36,604 nt of DNA, taken from positions 1 to 36,604 of the forward strand of contig CANQXH010000014.1 in assembly GCA_947627745.1 (NCBI GenBank), read 5' to 3'. A program made the position numbers and the translations under genes. Positions within the stretch are counted from its first letter, which is position 1; each line of letters begins with the position of its first letter. Of the stretch, positions 26,217 to 34,867 are shown piece by piece. This DNA comes from an uncultured Oscillospiraceae bacterium (GTDB taxonomy: Bacteria > Bacillota > Clostridia > Oscillospirales > Oscillospiraceae). The notes below the pieces were generated by a model. The model was not told the DNA's origin, did no database searches, and saw nothing but the letters and a program-made list of their open reading frames with translations.

Positions 26217-27875
26217 TCAGCCCTTCTGCGCTTCCAGATAACGGGTGTAGGCATCCTGGTAGACGGTCAGCAGCTTGTCCATACCGCAGCTGTCCCGCAG
26301 CATGGTCAGATATTCGTTCCACTCCTCATCAGTGGGGCCGCCGTTCTTGATCCAGGTGCCCTCCTTCTCGGAGACCTGGCTGGCAAAGTCGGGGCGGTAG
26401 CGGCTGATGATCTCCAGCTCGTCCTCGGTGAAGGTGACGTCGTTGGGGTAGGCGGCGGTGTCGTCCACATAGGGCATCCAGTATTCCATCAGGTCCTCCA
26501 GCCGTTCCACGGCCCGGTCCTCCAGATAGAACACGTTGTTGTAGTACTCCGGCAGGATCAGACGGGGGCCGTAGACCTCGTACTCGGCCTTCAGGTCACC
26601 GGAGCTCTTGCCGTACTTGGCCTGGGCCTCGTCCTCGGTGATGACCTGCCAGACGCCGTTCTCGTCCTTTTCGGACCAGTACACGCCGATGGGGGCGTAC
26701 TGGAGCTGCATGACGATCTCGCCGTCGTACCACTGGTCAAAGTACTTGCACAGCAGCTCGGGGTTGCCGCAGGCTCTGGTGATGTTCAGGTTGCCGGAGG
26801 TGACGGGGGGCGCGGCCCGGAGGTTGACAGTGTGGGTGCCCTCATACTTGGTGCCCACGGGGCCGTCCAGCGGGGGCAGGAACACGAAGTCGTCCGCCAG
26901 GTCGCCGGCGATCTGGTCGATGTACCACCAGGTGGTGACGCCGGCCCGGCCCTGGGAGACCTTGGAGATCAGCTGGCTGTCGGACTGGGAGAACATCTCC
27001 AGGTCCATCAGGCCCTCGGCGAACCAGTCGTGGAAGTAGGTGATGGCGTCCCGGTAGCGGTCGCTGGCGCAGACGAACTCCACGGAGCCGTCGTCATGGG
27101 CGATCAGGTCGAAGCACACGTCGGAGGTGAAGTTGGTGAAGCCGAAGCCGGCGTAGAAGATCTCCTGGCCCCAGCACCACTGGTCAAAGCCGGTGGACAT
27201 GGGGATAGTGGAGCCGGGGGCGTTGCCGTACCGAGTGGCCATGTCGTTTTCCTTGAAGGCAACCAATGCGTCATGGAGCTCGGTCAGGTTGGTGGGGACG
27301 GGCAGGCCCAGCTCATCCAGCCAGGTCTTGTTGATCATGGAGAACTCGGGGATGGAGTAGATGCTCAGATCCTCCTCCGCGCCAATGGCGGCGGTGCCCA
27401 TCAGCTCGCCGGAGGGCAGGCCGTAGATCTTGCCGTCGGCCATGGTGATGGCGGCCTTGATCTCGGGATGGTCCTCCAGGATCTTGCTCAGGTTGGGCAT
27501 GATCTCCGGGGTAATGTAGGGGGTCAGGTCGATGAAGGTGCCGTCGGAGCCGTACTCATTGATGTCGTTGGCGTTGAAGCCCACGGCGATGAAGGCGTCG
27601 GGGAGCTGGTCGCCGCCGATCATGACGCCCACCTTCTCGCCCAGGGAGTCGCTCATCAGGTCCCATTCGATCTCGACGCCCACGTTTTCCGCCAGCTGTT
27701 CCAGAACGGGGTTGCCGTCGTTGCCCCGGCTCAGGCTGCCCATGCCGCCGGTAATCAGAAATTCGGTCTGGTCGGCGTCCTTCTCTTTGCCGCCGGTGGG
27801 GCCGCAGGCGGTCAGGCAGCTCAGCAGCATGGCCGCGCAGAGGGCCAGGCTCAGCAGTTTCACGAGTTTTTTCAT
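26217..27875 (-). CDS. Carbohydrate ABC transporter extracellular solute-binding lipoprotein
   Basis: MKKLVKLLSLALCAAMLLSCLTACG lipobox; LplA-like length; next to two permeases. Confidence 0.9.
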   Translation of the reverse strand: MKKLVKLLSLALCAAMLLSCLTACGPTGGKEKDADQTEFLITGGMGSLSRGNDGNPVLEQLAENVGVEIEWDLMSDSLGEKVGVMIGGDQLPDAFIAVGFNANDINEYGSDGTFIDLTPYITPEIMPNLSKILEDHPEIKAAITMADGKIYGLPSGELMGTAAIGAEEDLSIYSIPEFSMINKTWLDELGLPVPTNLTELHDALVAFKENDMATRYGNAPGSTIPMSTGFDQWCWGQEIFYAGFGFTNFTSDVCFDLIAHDDGSVEFVCASDRYRDAITYFHDWFAEGLMDLEMFSQSDSQLISKVSQGRAGVTTWWYIDQIAGDLADDFVFLPPLDGPVGTKYEGTHTVNLRAAPPVTSGNLNITRACGNPELLCKYFDQWYDGEIVMQLQYAPIGVYWSEKDENGVWQVITEDEAQAKYGKSSGDLKAEYEVYGPRLILPEYYNNVFYLEDRAVERLEDLMEYWMPYVDDTAAYPNDVTFTEDELEIISRYRPDFASQVSEKEGTWIKNGGPTDEEWNEYLTMLRDSCGMDKLLTVYQDAYTRYLEAQKG

Positions 27876-27914
27876 GATGTTTCTTTCTCCTTTAATAATA
27901 GATTGCGGATCCGG

Positions 27915-28805
27915 TCAGCCCTTCACGGCGCCGGACATAAAGCCCTGCTCGAAGTATTTCTGGACGAAGGGGTAGATGGCCAGCATGGGGGCCGCCGCCA
28001 CGATCATGGAGGCGTACTTCACCAGCTCGCCGATCCGGTTGGCCTCGGCGTAGCTCATGCCGCTGGTCATTTTGGACAGGGCCTCGGTGGAAATGACGAT
28101 GCCCCGCATCACCAGGGGGAAGGGGTACTGGGCCTCGTTGAGGTAGATCAGGGCGGTGAACCAGTCGTTCCAGAAGGCTACCATGGAGAACACCACGATC
28201 ACCGCCATAATGGACCGGCTCAGGGGCACGATCACCCGGAGGAAGACGGTAAAATCGTCGGCGCCGTCGATCTGAGCGGCCTCCACCAGCTCATGGGGCA
28301 CGTTGTTTTCAAAGAAGTTCCGGACGATGATCACGTTGCCCATGCCCACGCCGCCGGGGAGAAACAGAGCCCACATATTGCCCAGCAGGCCGGTATTTTT
28401 GGCAACCAGGTAGGTGGGAATCAGGCCGCCGCCAAAGTACATGGTGATGATGAAGAAAATGCTGATCCACTTCCGGCCGGGCAGGTCCTTCCGGCTCAGG
28501 GGGTAGGCGGTGATGTACACCGTCACCAGGGAGTAGATGGTGCCCACCACCGTGTAGAGTACGGAGTTGAAGAAGCCCCGGAGCAGGTCGCTGTTCTGGA
28601 ACACCCGCACATAGCCCTCCACGGTGAACTGGCTGGGCAGCAGGAAGGTCTTCCCGGCGTACACGTCGTAGGGGTCGGACACGGAGGCCACCAGCACATA
28701 GTACAGCGGGTAGGCGATGATGAGCATGATCACGGTGCAAAGCACCACCAGGACGATATCGCTGGCCCGGTCGGACAGGCCCACGCTCTTTTTATCCTTT
28801 TTCAT
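27915..28805 (-). CDS. Carbohydrate ABC transporter permease
   Basis: EAAQIDGADDFTVFLRVIVPLSRSIMAVIVVF EAA loop; ~6 TM. Confidence 0.93.
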   Translation of the reverse strand: MKKDKKSVGLSDRASDIVLVVLCTVIMLIIAYPLYYVLVASVSDPYDVYAGKTFLLPSQFTVEGYVRVFQNSDLLRGFFNSVLYTVVGTIYSLVTVYITAYPLSRKDLPGRKWISIFFIITMYFGGGLIPTYLVAKNTGLLGNMWALFLPGGVGMGNVIIVRNFFENNVPHELVEAAQIDGADDFTVFLRVIVPLSRSIMAVIVVFSMVAFWNDWFTALIYLNEAQYPFPLVMRGIVISTEALSKMTSGMSYAEANRIGELVKYASMIVAAAPMLAIYPFVQKYFEQGFMSGAVKG

Positions 28806-28820
28806 AGATCCGCCGCCTCC

Positions 28821-29768
28821 TTACACAAAGCTGACGTCCGCCGTCTTCTTGGCGATCTGGTTGACGATGATCAGCAGAATGATGTTGATCACGGTGTTGA
28901 ACAGACCAATGGCGGTGGAGTAGCTGTAAGCGTGGTCCAGAATGCCCTGTTCATAGACGTACACCGCGATCACGTCGCTGGTGGCCTTGTTCAGGTCGGT
29001 CTGGAGCAGGAAGACCTTCTCGAAGCCCACGCTCATGATGCCGCTGGCGCTCATGATTAGCTGGAGGATGATCATGGGGGTCAGCTCCGGGATGTCGATG
29101 TTCAGGATCCGCTGGAACATGGAGGCGCCGTCGATCTTGGCGGCCTCGTAGAGGGCCGGATCCACCGCTGAAAGGGTCGCAAGGTAAATGATGGTGCCCC
29201 AGCCGGCGTCCTGCCAAATGCCGGAGGCGATGTAGATGGTGCGGAAGGCCTCGGGGACGGTCATGAAGTCGATCTGCTGGCCGATCAGCAGGTTAATGAG
29301 GCCGCCGTAGGGGCTCAGAAAGATCCGGATCATACCGCAGACCACCATGATGGAGATGAAGTGGGGCGCGTAGAGCACGGTCTGCACTACCCGCTTATAC
29401 TTTTTGAACCGCAGCTGGTTGATGGCCAGGGACAGCAGGATCGGTACCGGGAAGCTCCAAAGCAGGCCGAACAGGCTGAGCTTGACGGTGTTGACGATCA
29501 TGCGCTTGAAATTGGGGGCGGTGAAGAACCGCTCGAACCAATCCCAGCCCACCCATTCGCTGCCGAAGAAGCTCCGGCTGGGCTTGTAGTCCCGGAAGGC
29601 GATCTGGATGCCGTACATGGGGACGTACTTATAAATGATCGTAATGACCACGGGGATCAGCAGCAGGGCGTAGAGCTGCCAGCTCTCCAGGATCCGACGG
29701 CCCAGGGTCTTGCCGTGGGGCTTGAGGGCTGTTTTCTTCGCGCCCGCTTGCGCGGATGTTTTTTGCAC
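28821..29768 (-). CDS. ABC transporter permease (LplB-like)
   Basis: FRDYKPSRSFFGSEWVGWDWFERFF; EAAKIDGASMFQRILNIDIPELTPMI. Confidence 0.93.
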   Translation of the reverse strand: MQKTSAQAGAKKTALKPHGKTLGRRILESWQLYALLLIPVVITIIYKYVPMYGIQIAFRDYKPSRSFFGSEWVGWDWFERFFTAPNFKRMIVNTVKLSLFGLLWSFPVPILLSLAINQLRFKKYKRVVQTVLYAPHFISIMVVCGMIRIFLSPYGGLINLLIGQQIDFMTVPEAFRTIYIASGIWQDAGWGTIIYLATLSAVDPALYEAAKIDGASMFQRILNIDIPELTPMIILQLIMSASGIMSVGFEKVFLLQTDLNKATSDVIAVYVYEQGILDHAYSYSTAIGLFNTVINIILLIIVNQIAKKTADVSFV

Positions 29769-29865
29769 GCTGGTTTTCCCTCCTTAAATAACGTTTTCGG
29801 AAGAGTGGTTGCCTGGGCGCCGCCTCCGGCCGGGTCACCGGCCTGTGCCGCAAGGTCGACGCGTG

Positions 29866-29886
29866 GTGAAACGATATTTTATGAAC
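29866..29886. promoter_or_regulatory. Putative LacI-family operator site A (GTGAAACGATATTTTATGAAC)
   Basis: Near-identical to 34793-34814; lies just downstream of a minus-strand promoter (TTGACA-18-TACATT). Confidence 0.7.
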
Positions 29887-30022
29887 AGCTACAATGTACC
29901 ACAGAAAACGGGGAATTGTCAATACGATAGTTGCAGATTTTTGCTATATTTTTTCATTTTATTTGAAATATACAAATTTAAACCCTATTTTTTGTATAGT
30001 TTGAACCTATGTTTTTCAGAAA

Positions 30023-30034
30023 TCGTTTCATGAA
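30023..30034. promoter_or_regulatory. Putative LacI-family operator site B (TCGTTTCATGAA)
   Basis: Shares the TGAAACGA core, upstream of the lacI-type gene. Confidence 0.55.
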
Positions 30035-30048
30035 TTTTTATTTGGCCC

Positions 30049-30095
30049 TTTACAAACGCCGTGAAATCTGTTATACTGACTCCAATGAAATTTCA
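30049..30095 (+). promoter_or_regulatory. Promoter of the LacI-type gene with TGAAATTTCA palindrome
   Basis: TTTACA-17-TATACT; palindrome at 30086-30095 at the expected start of transcription. Confidence 0.65.
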
Positions 30096-30115
30096 CAGAA
30101 CAAGGAGGAATCCCT

Positions 30116-31093
30116 ATGCCCAAACCTACCATGAAGGACGTGGCCCGGGAGGCGGGGGTGGCCCTGGGGACCGTATCCAAGGTCGTCAACGGCATTCCCG
30201 TGGGCGAGGAGTACCGCGTCCGGGTGGAGGAGGCCATCGAACGGCTCAACTACCGCATCAACAGCTACGCCAAGGGCCTGCGAAGCAGCAAGACCTATCT
30301 CATCGCGGTGATGGTGCCCAATCTCATCAGCCCCTTTTTCGCCAAGCTGGTCAACTGCATCAACCGCTCCCTGGCCGCTCGGAAATACCGGATGCTGCTC
30401 TTTGCCACGGACTATGACAACGAGCAGGAGCAGGAATATGTGTACCTGGCGGAGCAGCAGAAGGTGGACGGCATCATCTGCCTGTCCTACAATCCGAACC
30501 TGATCCTCCCGGCGGGGGTGCCCCTGGTGTCCATCGACCGATATTTCAGTACCAACGTCCCCTGCGTCTCCAGCGACAACTACGGCGGCGGCCGCCTGGC
30601 GGCGGAGAAGCTGGTGGAAAACGGGTGCCGGAATCTGGCCTTCCTGCGGATCGGCTCCAAGCTGGTCAACGAGCCCAACAAGCGGAAGGATGGCTTCGTC
30701 AGCGCCTGCGAGGCCCTGGGCGTGCCCTACACCCTGAAGATCATTGACGACGGCACCCCCTATTCTGCCTTTGAGGACTTCCTGCGGGAGCACCTCCACG
30801 ACGGGAAGCTGGATTTCGACGGCATTTTCTGCGTCACGGACTCCCTGGCCCATCAAATTTTAAACACCCTTCGGGACATGGAGCTGCGGGTGCCGGAGGA
30901 CGTGCAGGTCATCGGCTTCGATGGGGTCCGCCGCTTTGGGGACATGGAGCTGTACTGCTCCACCATCGTCCAGCCGGTGGAGGACATCGCCGCCACCTGT
31001 GTGGATATGGTGACGGAGAAGGACCTGGACAAGGCACCGTCGCTGGTGTGCCTGCCGGTGACCTACGCCCAGGGCGGAACGACAAAGGGGTGA
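30116..31093 (+). CDS. LacI-family transcriptional regulator
   Basis: TMKDVAREAGVALGTVSKVVNGIPVGEEYRVRVEEAIERLNYRINSYAKGLRS; periplasmic-binding-protein-like C-terminus. Confidence 0.95.
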   Translation: MPKPTMKDVAREAGVALGTVSKVVNGIPVGEEYRVRVEEAIERLNYRINSYAKGLRSSKTYLIAVMVPNLISPFFAKLVNCINRSLAARKYRMLLFATDYDNEQEQEYVYLAEQQKVDGIICLSYNPNLILPAGVPLVSIDRYFSTNVPCVSSDNYGGGRLAAEKLVENGCRNLAFLRIGSKLVNEPNKRKDGFVSACEALGVPYTLKIIDDGTPYSAFEDFLREHLHDGKLDFDGIFCVTDSLAHQILNTLRDMELRVPEDVQVIGFDGVRRFGDMELYCSTIVQPVEDIAATCVDMVTEKDLDKAPSLVCLPVTYAQGGTTKG

Positions 31094-31097
31094 GATA

Positions 31098-31790
31098 ATG
31101 GCAAGCGAATATTTAAAGTGGAAGTTCCGGGACGTCCAGCCCGATCCCCCTCCAAGGGAGCTGTCGAAAAAGGAGAAAATCCTGAATTTTCTGGACTACT
31201 ATAAATGGTGGCTGGTGGCGGGCGCCGTGGGCCTGGTGCTGCTGGGAAACCTGATCTGGACCATGCTGGGCATTGGGAAGGTCCGGCCGGACTATATTTT
31301 CGCCTACGTCACGGACAATAAATTCTCCGAGGAACAGGAGGCAGCGTTGGAGACGGCCCTGGCCACCCTGGGGGAGGACGTGAACGGGGACGGCCAGGTG
31401 GTGGTGGAGCTCCGGCAGTACGCCCGGAATGTGGAGGGCGACCCGGAGACCGCCATGTACTTCCAGTACGCCGACAGCATCACCCTGGCCGCCGACATTG
31501 ACATGGGGGAGAGCTTTTTCTACCTGTCTGACGATCCGGAGTTCCTCCAGCAGGCCTACCAGCTCTATTCCTTCCCCGACGGCACGCCTCCGGGGGAGGA
31601 CGATTACGATATCTCCGGCAAGGTCTTCCGCTGGGCGGACTGTCCGGCTCTGGCCGGGCTGGAGGTGGACCAGGAGGCCATGGAGAATGTCTATATTGGC
31701 CGCCGGGTCTTCTATAAAGAGGACCAGATCAAAAAGCTGGGCCCCAGCGAGGCCCTGTGGGCCATTATTTTGGAGGGGGCGGAATCATGA
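31098..31790 (+). CDS. Hypothetical single-TM protein
   Basis: KILNFLDYYKWWLVAGAVGLVLLGNLIW TM, then soluble acidic domain; RBS upstream; ATGA overlap with the next gene. Confidence 0.75.
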   Translation: MASEYLKWKFRDVQPDPPPRELSKKEKILNFLDYYKWWLVAGAVGLVLLGNLIWTMLGIGKVRPDYIFAYVTDNKFSEEQEAALETALATLGEDVNGDGQVVVELRQYARNVEGDPETAMYFQYADSITLAADIDMGESFFYLSDDPEFLQQAYQLYSFPDGTPPGEDDYDISGKVFRWADCPALAGLEVDQEAMENVYIGRRVFYKEDQIKKLGPSEALWAIILEGAES

Positions 31791-32350
31791 AACGATTGAT
31801 CGCGATCCTGGCGCTGCTGTGCCTGCTCCTCACCGGCTGCTCCGGCCCGGCCCGGGACCCCAGCTGGGAGGAGGACTGGGTGGGCCTGGGAAACGTCCTG
31901 GCGGTGGACACCCCGGCGGACTTCACCCTGCGGGACAATCAGGACGCCCTGAGCCCAAACGGGATCTACTATGTCTCCTGGTCCTCCGGAGAGGGGCAGA
32001 CCATTGAAAACGACGAGGGGGAGGAAGCGACCCTCTACCCGGTGCAGGTCTTTTTGCTGCTGGAGTCCAATTCCAATCCCCAGGGGGAGATCGACGCCTG
32101 GAAGGCATTGGAATCCGAAAACTATACCATCGGCGAGGAGGAGACGATCTCCGCCGCCGGGTTGGAATTTACGGTCCTGCCCCTGCTCTCCGCCGGGGAG
32201 GACAATCCTTTCCGCCAGGGGACCACGGCCTTTGCCATCCAGGGGAACTGGTGCCTCTGCCTGGAGATCCTGGCCAGCGACACGGCGGATACCCGGCAGA
32301 TCCTCACCGAATTTTTGGACGCCCTGCATTTAGGAGAGGGGGCGCAATAG
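31787..32350 (+). CDS. Hypothetical lipoprotein
   Basis: MKRLIAILALLCLLLTGCSG lipobox; start refined from the ORF track. Confidence 0.75.
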   Translation: MKRLIAILALLCLLLTGCSGPARDPSWEEDWVGLGNVLAVDTPADFTLRDNQDALSPNGIYYVSWSSGEGQTIENDEGEEATLYPVQVFLLLESNSNPQGEIDAWKALESENYTIGEEETISAAGLEFTVLPLLSAGEDNPFRQGTTAFAIQGNWCLCLEILASDTADTRQILTEFLDALHLGEGAQ

Positions 32351-32352
32351 CC

Positions 32353-33129
32353 GTGGCCCTGTTTTTCCCCGACACTGATGAGGAGGAGCGCGGCCCCTAC
32401 CGGGCGGTGGGCTTTGCCCGGTATCGGGAGGTGCTGGAGGGCAGCTTTAAGGAATTCTTCCTGGTGAGCTTCCTGGCCCTGATCTCCCTGCTCCCCTTTG
32501 CCGCCGGCATGACCTATGCCGTTCTCTCCGCCAGCGCCCTGGTGATGATCCCGGTTTCCCTGGCGGGGGGCGCCCTCTCCGGGCCCTTCCTGGCCTGCAT
32601 GTATGACCTGATCCTCCGCCGCCTGCGGGACGATCTGGACGACTGGTGGCTCTGCTGGAAAAAATCTATACGCCAAAATTGGAAGGCCGCCCTGCTGCCC
32701 GGGGCGGCGCAGGGGCTGTTTCTGGGGGTGCTGATCTTCAGCGGCGCCATGCTGCTGCTCTGGGCGGAGGGGACGGTGTCCCTGGGCACCCTGGGCCTGC
32801 TGCTGATGGCGGCGCTGCTGGGGACCATGATCCTCTCGGTCTGGTGGCCCCAGGTGGTGCTGTTCGACCAAAAGCCCGGCATCCAGCTGAAAAACTGCCT
32901 GCTGTTTCTGGTGCTGCACCTGTGGCGGAGCCTGGGCGCTGCGGCGGTGCAGGTGGTATTCTGGCTGCTGATGTTCCTGCTGTTGCCCTGGTCGGGGCTG
33001 GTGGTGCCCTTTTTGGGGGTGTGGTACATCCTGTTTTTGGCGTTGTTCATCCTCTACCGGCCCCTGGATCAGGCGTTTCGGATCGAGGAGCAGTTTGACG
33101 CCTTACAGGCGAAAAAGGAGGAATCCTGA
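32353..33129 (+). CDS. Hypothetical multi-pass membrane protein
   Basis: GTG start VALFFPDTDEEERGPYRAVGFARYREVLEGSFKEFFLVSFLALISLLPF; several hydrophobic helices. Confidence 0.7.
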   Translation: MALFFPDTDEEERGPYRAVGFARYREVLEGSFKEFFLVSFLALISLLPFAAGMTYAVLSASALVMIPVSLAGGALSGPFLACMYDLILRRLRDDLDDWWLCWKKSIRQNWKAALLPGAAQGLFLGVLIFSGAMLLLWAEGTVSLGTLGLLLMAALLGTMILSVWWPQVVLFDQKPGIQLKNCLLFLVLHLWRSLGAAAVQVVFWLLMFLLLPWSGLVVPFLGVWYILFLALFILYRPLDQAFRIEEQFDALQAKKEES

Positions 33130-33659
33130 TGGAAGCGGAAAACCGGTTTCAGCTGACTAAGGACCTGTTCCTGGAGGGAATGGGCCTGGTGTCCCGGGAC
33201 AGCTACGGAAAAACCGCCCGGATCGGCACCTTCGTGCTGCTGGGGGCCTGGCTGGTCCTGTTGATTGCCGCCCTGGCCGCCCGCCAGAGTCCCTGGTTCG
33301 TGGTGTGGGAGGGACTGCTCATCGCCCTGGTGGCGGTATGGCTGGAGGTGGTCCTGCCCCGGAGCCGGGCCAAGCGGGCCTTCCGAAAGGTGGAGGCCCA
33401 GTCCGGCGGAGACATGGAGCGGATCACCCGGTTCTACCCGGAGGGGCTGGAGGCCCAGTCCGGAGACCGGACCAAACAGGTCGACTATACGGATGTTGTA
33501 AAGGTCCTGCGCTCCCGGCGCCTGATGGTGCTGCTGTGCCGGGACAAGACCGGAATCCTGCTGACGCTGGACGGCTTCACCCTGGGCTCGCCGGAGCGGG
33601 TCCAGGCCCTGATCCAGTTGGCCCAGGAAGAGGAAAAGGAGGAAACTGACCATGCTTGA
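33129..33659 (+). CDS. Membrane protein, YcxB-like
   Basis: Two TM segments then a soluble domain (FYPEGLEAQSGDRTKQVDYTDVVKVLRSRRLMVLL); overlaps the kinase start. Confidence 0.65.
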   Translation: MEAENRFQLTKDLFLEGMGLVSRDSYGKTARIGTFVLLGAWLVLLIAALAARQSPWFVVWEGLLIALVAVWLEVVLPRSRAKRAFRKVEAQSGGDMERITRFYPEGLEAQSGDRTKQVDYTDVVKVLRSRRLMVLLCRDKTGILLTLDGFTLGSPERVQALIQLAQEEEKEETDHA

Positions 33660-34587
33660 CATCACCGCGGTGGGAGAAATTCTCATCGACCTGACCCAGT
33701 CCGGCGTAACTGGGCAGGGTATTCCCCGCTTCGACGCCAATCCCGGCGGCGCCCCGGCCAATTTGGCGGTGGCCGCCGCCCGGCTGGGGGCCCAGACCGC
33801 CTTCATCGGCAAGGTGGGCCGGGACTCCTTCGGCGCGTTTCTGAAAAAGACCCTGGAGGACAACCGGGTGGACGTCTCTGGCATGGTGACGGACCCGGCC
33901 CAGCACACCACCCTGGCGGTGGTGGCCCTGGACAGCGCCGGGGAGCGGACCTTCTCCTTCTACCGGGACCCCAGCGCCGACGTGGCGCTGTCGGTGGAGG
34001 ATCTAAAGCCGGAGCTGCTCCAGAAGACCCGGATCGTCCACATCGGCAGCGTCAGCCTCACCGCCGACCCGGCCCGGACCGCCACCCTCACCGCCGCCAA
34101 AATGGGCAAGGCCGCCGGGGCCCTGATCAGCTACGACCCCAACTACCGGGAGAGCCTCTGGCCGGACCGGGACACCGCCGTGGAATGGATGAAGGCCCCG
34201 CTGCCCATGGTGGACATTTTGAAGGTCTCCGAGGAGGAGCTACCCCTGCTCACCGGCACGGAGGATCTGGAGGCGGGCACCGCCGCCTTGGAAAGGCTGG
34301 GCATCCGACTGATTTTCGTCACATTGGGGCCCGACGGGGCCTACTACCGCTTCCAGGGCCAAACCGGCCGGGTGCCGGGGGTCCGGTGCGTGGTGGGGGA
34401 CACCAACGGCGCCGGGGACACCTTCTTCGGCGCGGCCCTTTCCAAGATCGCCCGGTTCCCCGGCCTGGAAGGGCTGACGGTACCGGCGCTGGAGGAAATC
34501 GCGGCCTTTGCCAACCGGGCCGCCAGCGTCACCACCAGCCGCCATGGCGCCATCCCCGCCATGCCCTCCCTGGAGGAGCTGAAATAA
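33652..34587 (+). CDS. PfkB-family carbohydrate kinase (fructokinase-like)
   Basis: AVGEILIDLTQ...NPGGAPANLAVAAARLGAQTAFIGKVGRDSFG...GDTNGAGDTFFGA. Confidence 0.93.
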   Translation: MLDITAVGEILIDLTQSGVTGQGIPRFDANPGGAPANLAVAAARLGAQTAFIGKVGRDSFGAFLKKTLEDNRVDVSGMVTDPAQHTTLAVVALDSAGERTFSFYRDPSADVALSVEDLKPELLQKTRIVHIGSVSLTADPARTATLTAAKMGKAAGALISYDPNYRESLWPDRDTAVEWMKAPLPMVDILKVSEEELPLLTGTEDLEAGTAALERLGIRLIFVTLGPDGAYYRFQGQTGRVPGVRCVVGDTNGAGDTFFGAALSKIARFPGLEGLTVPALEEIAAFANRAASVTTSRHGAIPAMPSLEELK

Positions 34588-34602
34588 AGGTTTCTTTTCC
34601 CG

Positions 34603-34637
34603 AATTCCCCGGTGGCTTTCCCGGCCGCCGGGGAATT
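34603..34637. terminator. Hairpin terminator after the kinase gene
   Basis: AATTCCCCGG...CCGGGGAATT then TTG. Confidence 0.65.
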
Positions 34638-34653
34638 TTGTGGCTATTGCTGT

Positions 34654-34669
34654 ATATCGTTTCACGAAC
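34654..34669. promoter_or_regulatory. Putative LacI-family operator site C (ATATCGTTTCACGAAC)
   Basis: Reverse complement of the GTGAAACGATAT core. Confidence 0.65.
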
Positions 34670-34747
34670 GAGTGGAGAAATATTATACAAATTGAAGCCG
34701 TGATTTTTGGGCTATATGCGGAATTTCTGCAATTTATAAATTTCTTC

Positions 34748-34776
34748 TTGACAACAGTCGGCAGAAATTTTATACT
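34748..34776 (+). promoter_or_regulatory. Promoter of the secreted lipoprotein gene
   Basis: TTGACA-17-TATACT. Confidence 0.75.
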
Positions 34777-34792
34777 AAAATCACCTTAAATG

Positions 34793-34814
34793 GTGAAACG
34801 ATATTTTTATGAAC
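34793..34814. promoter_or_regulatory. Putative LacI-family operator site D (GTGAAACGATATTTTTATGAAC)
   Basis: Near-identical to site A; located downstream of the -10. Confidence 0.7.
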
Positions 34815-34867
34815 AAACCACCAAGCAAACCAATCTCACTCAACCATTCAAGGAGGAAAAAGCAACT

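Noticed and set aside
26160-29060. 966-aa plus-strand ORF opposite the solute-binding protein and permeases
   Set aside because: Spans three convincing minus-strand genes and their intergenic gaps; low-complexity Gly/Val/His composition typical of antisense frames.
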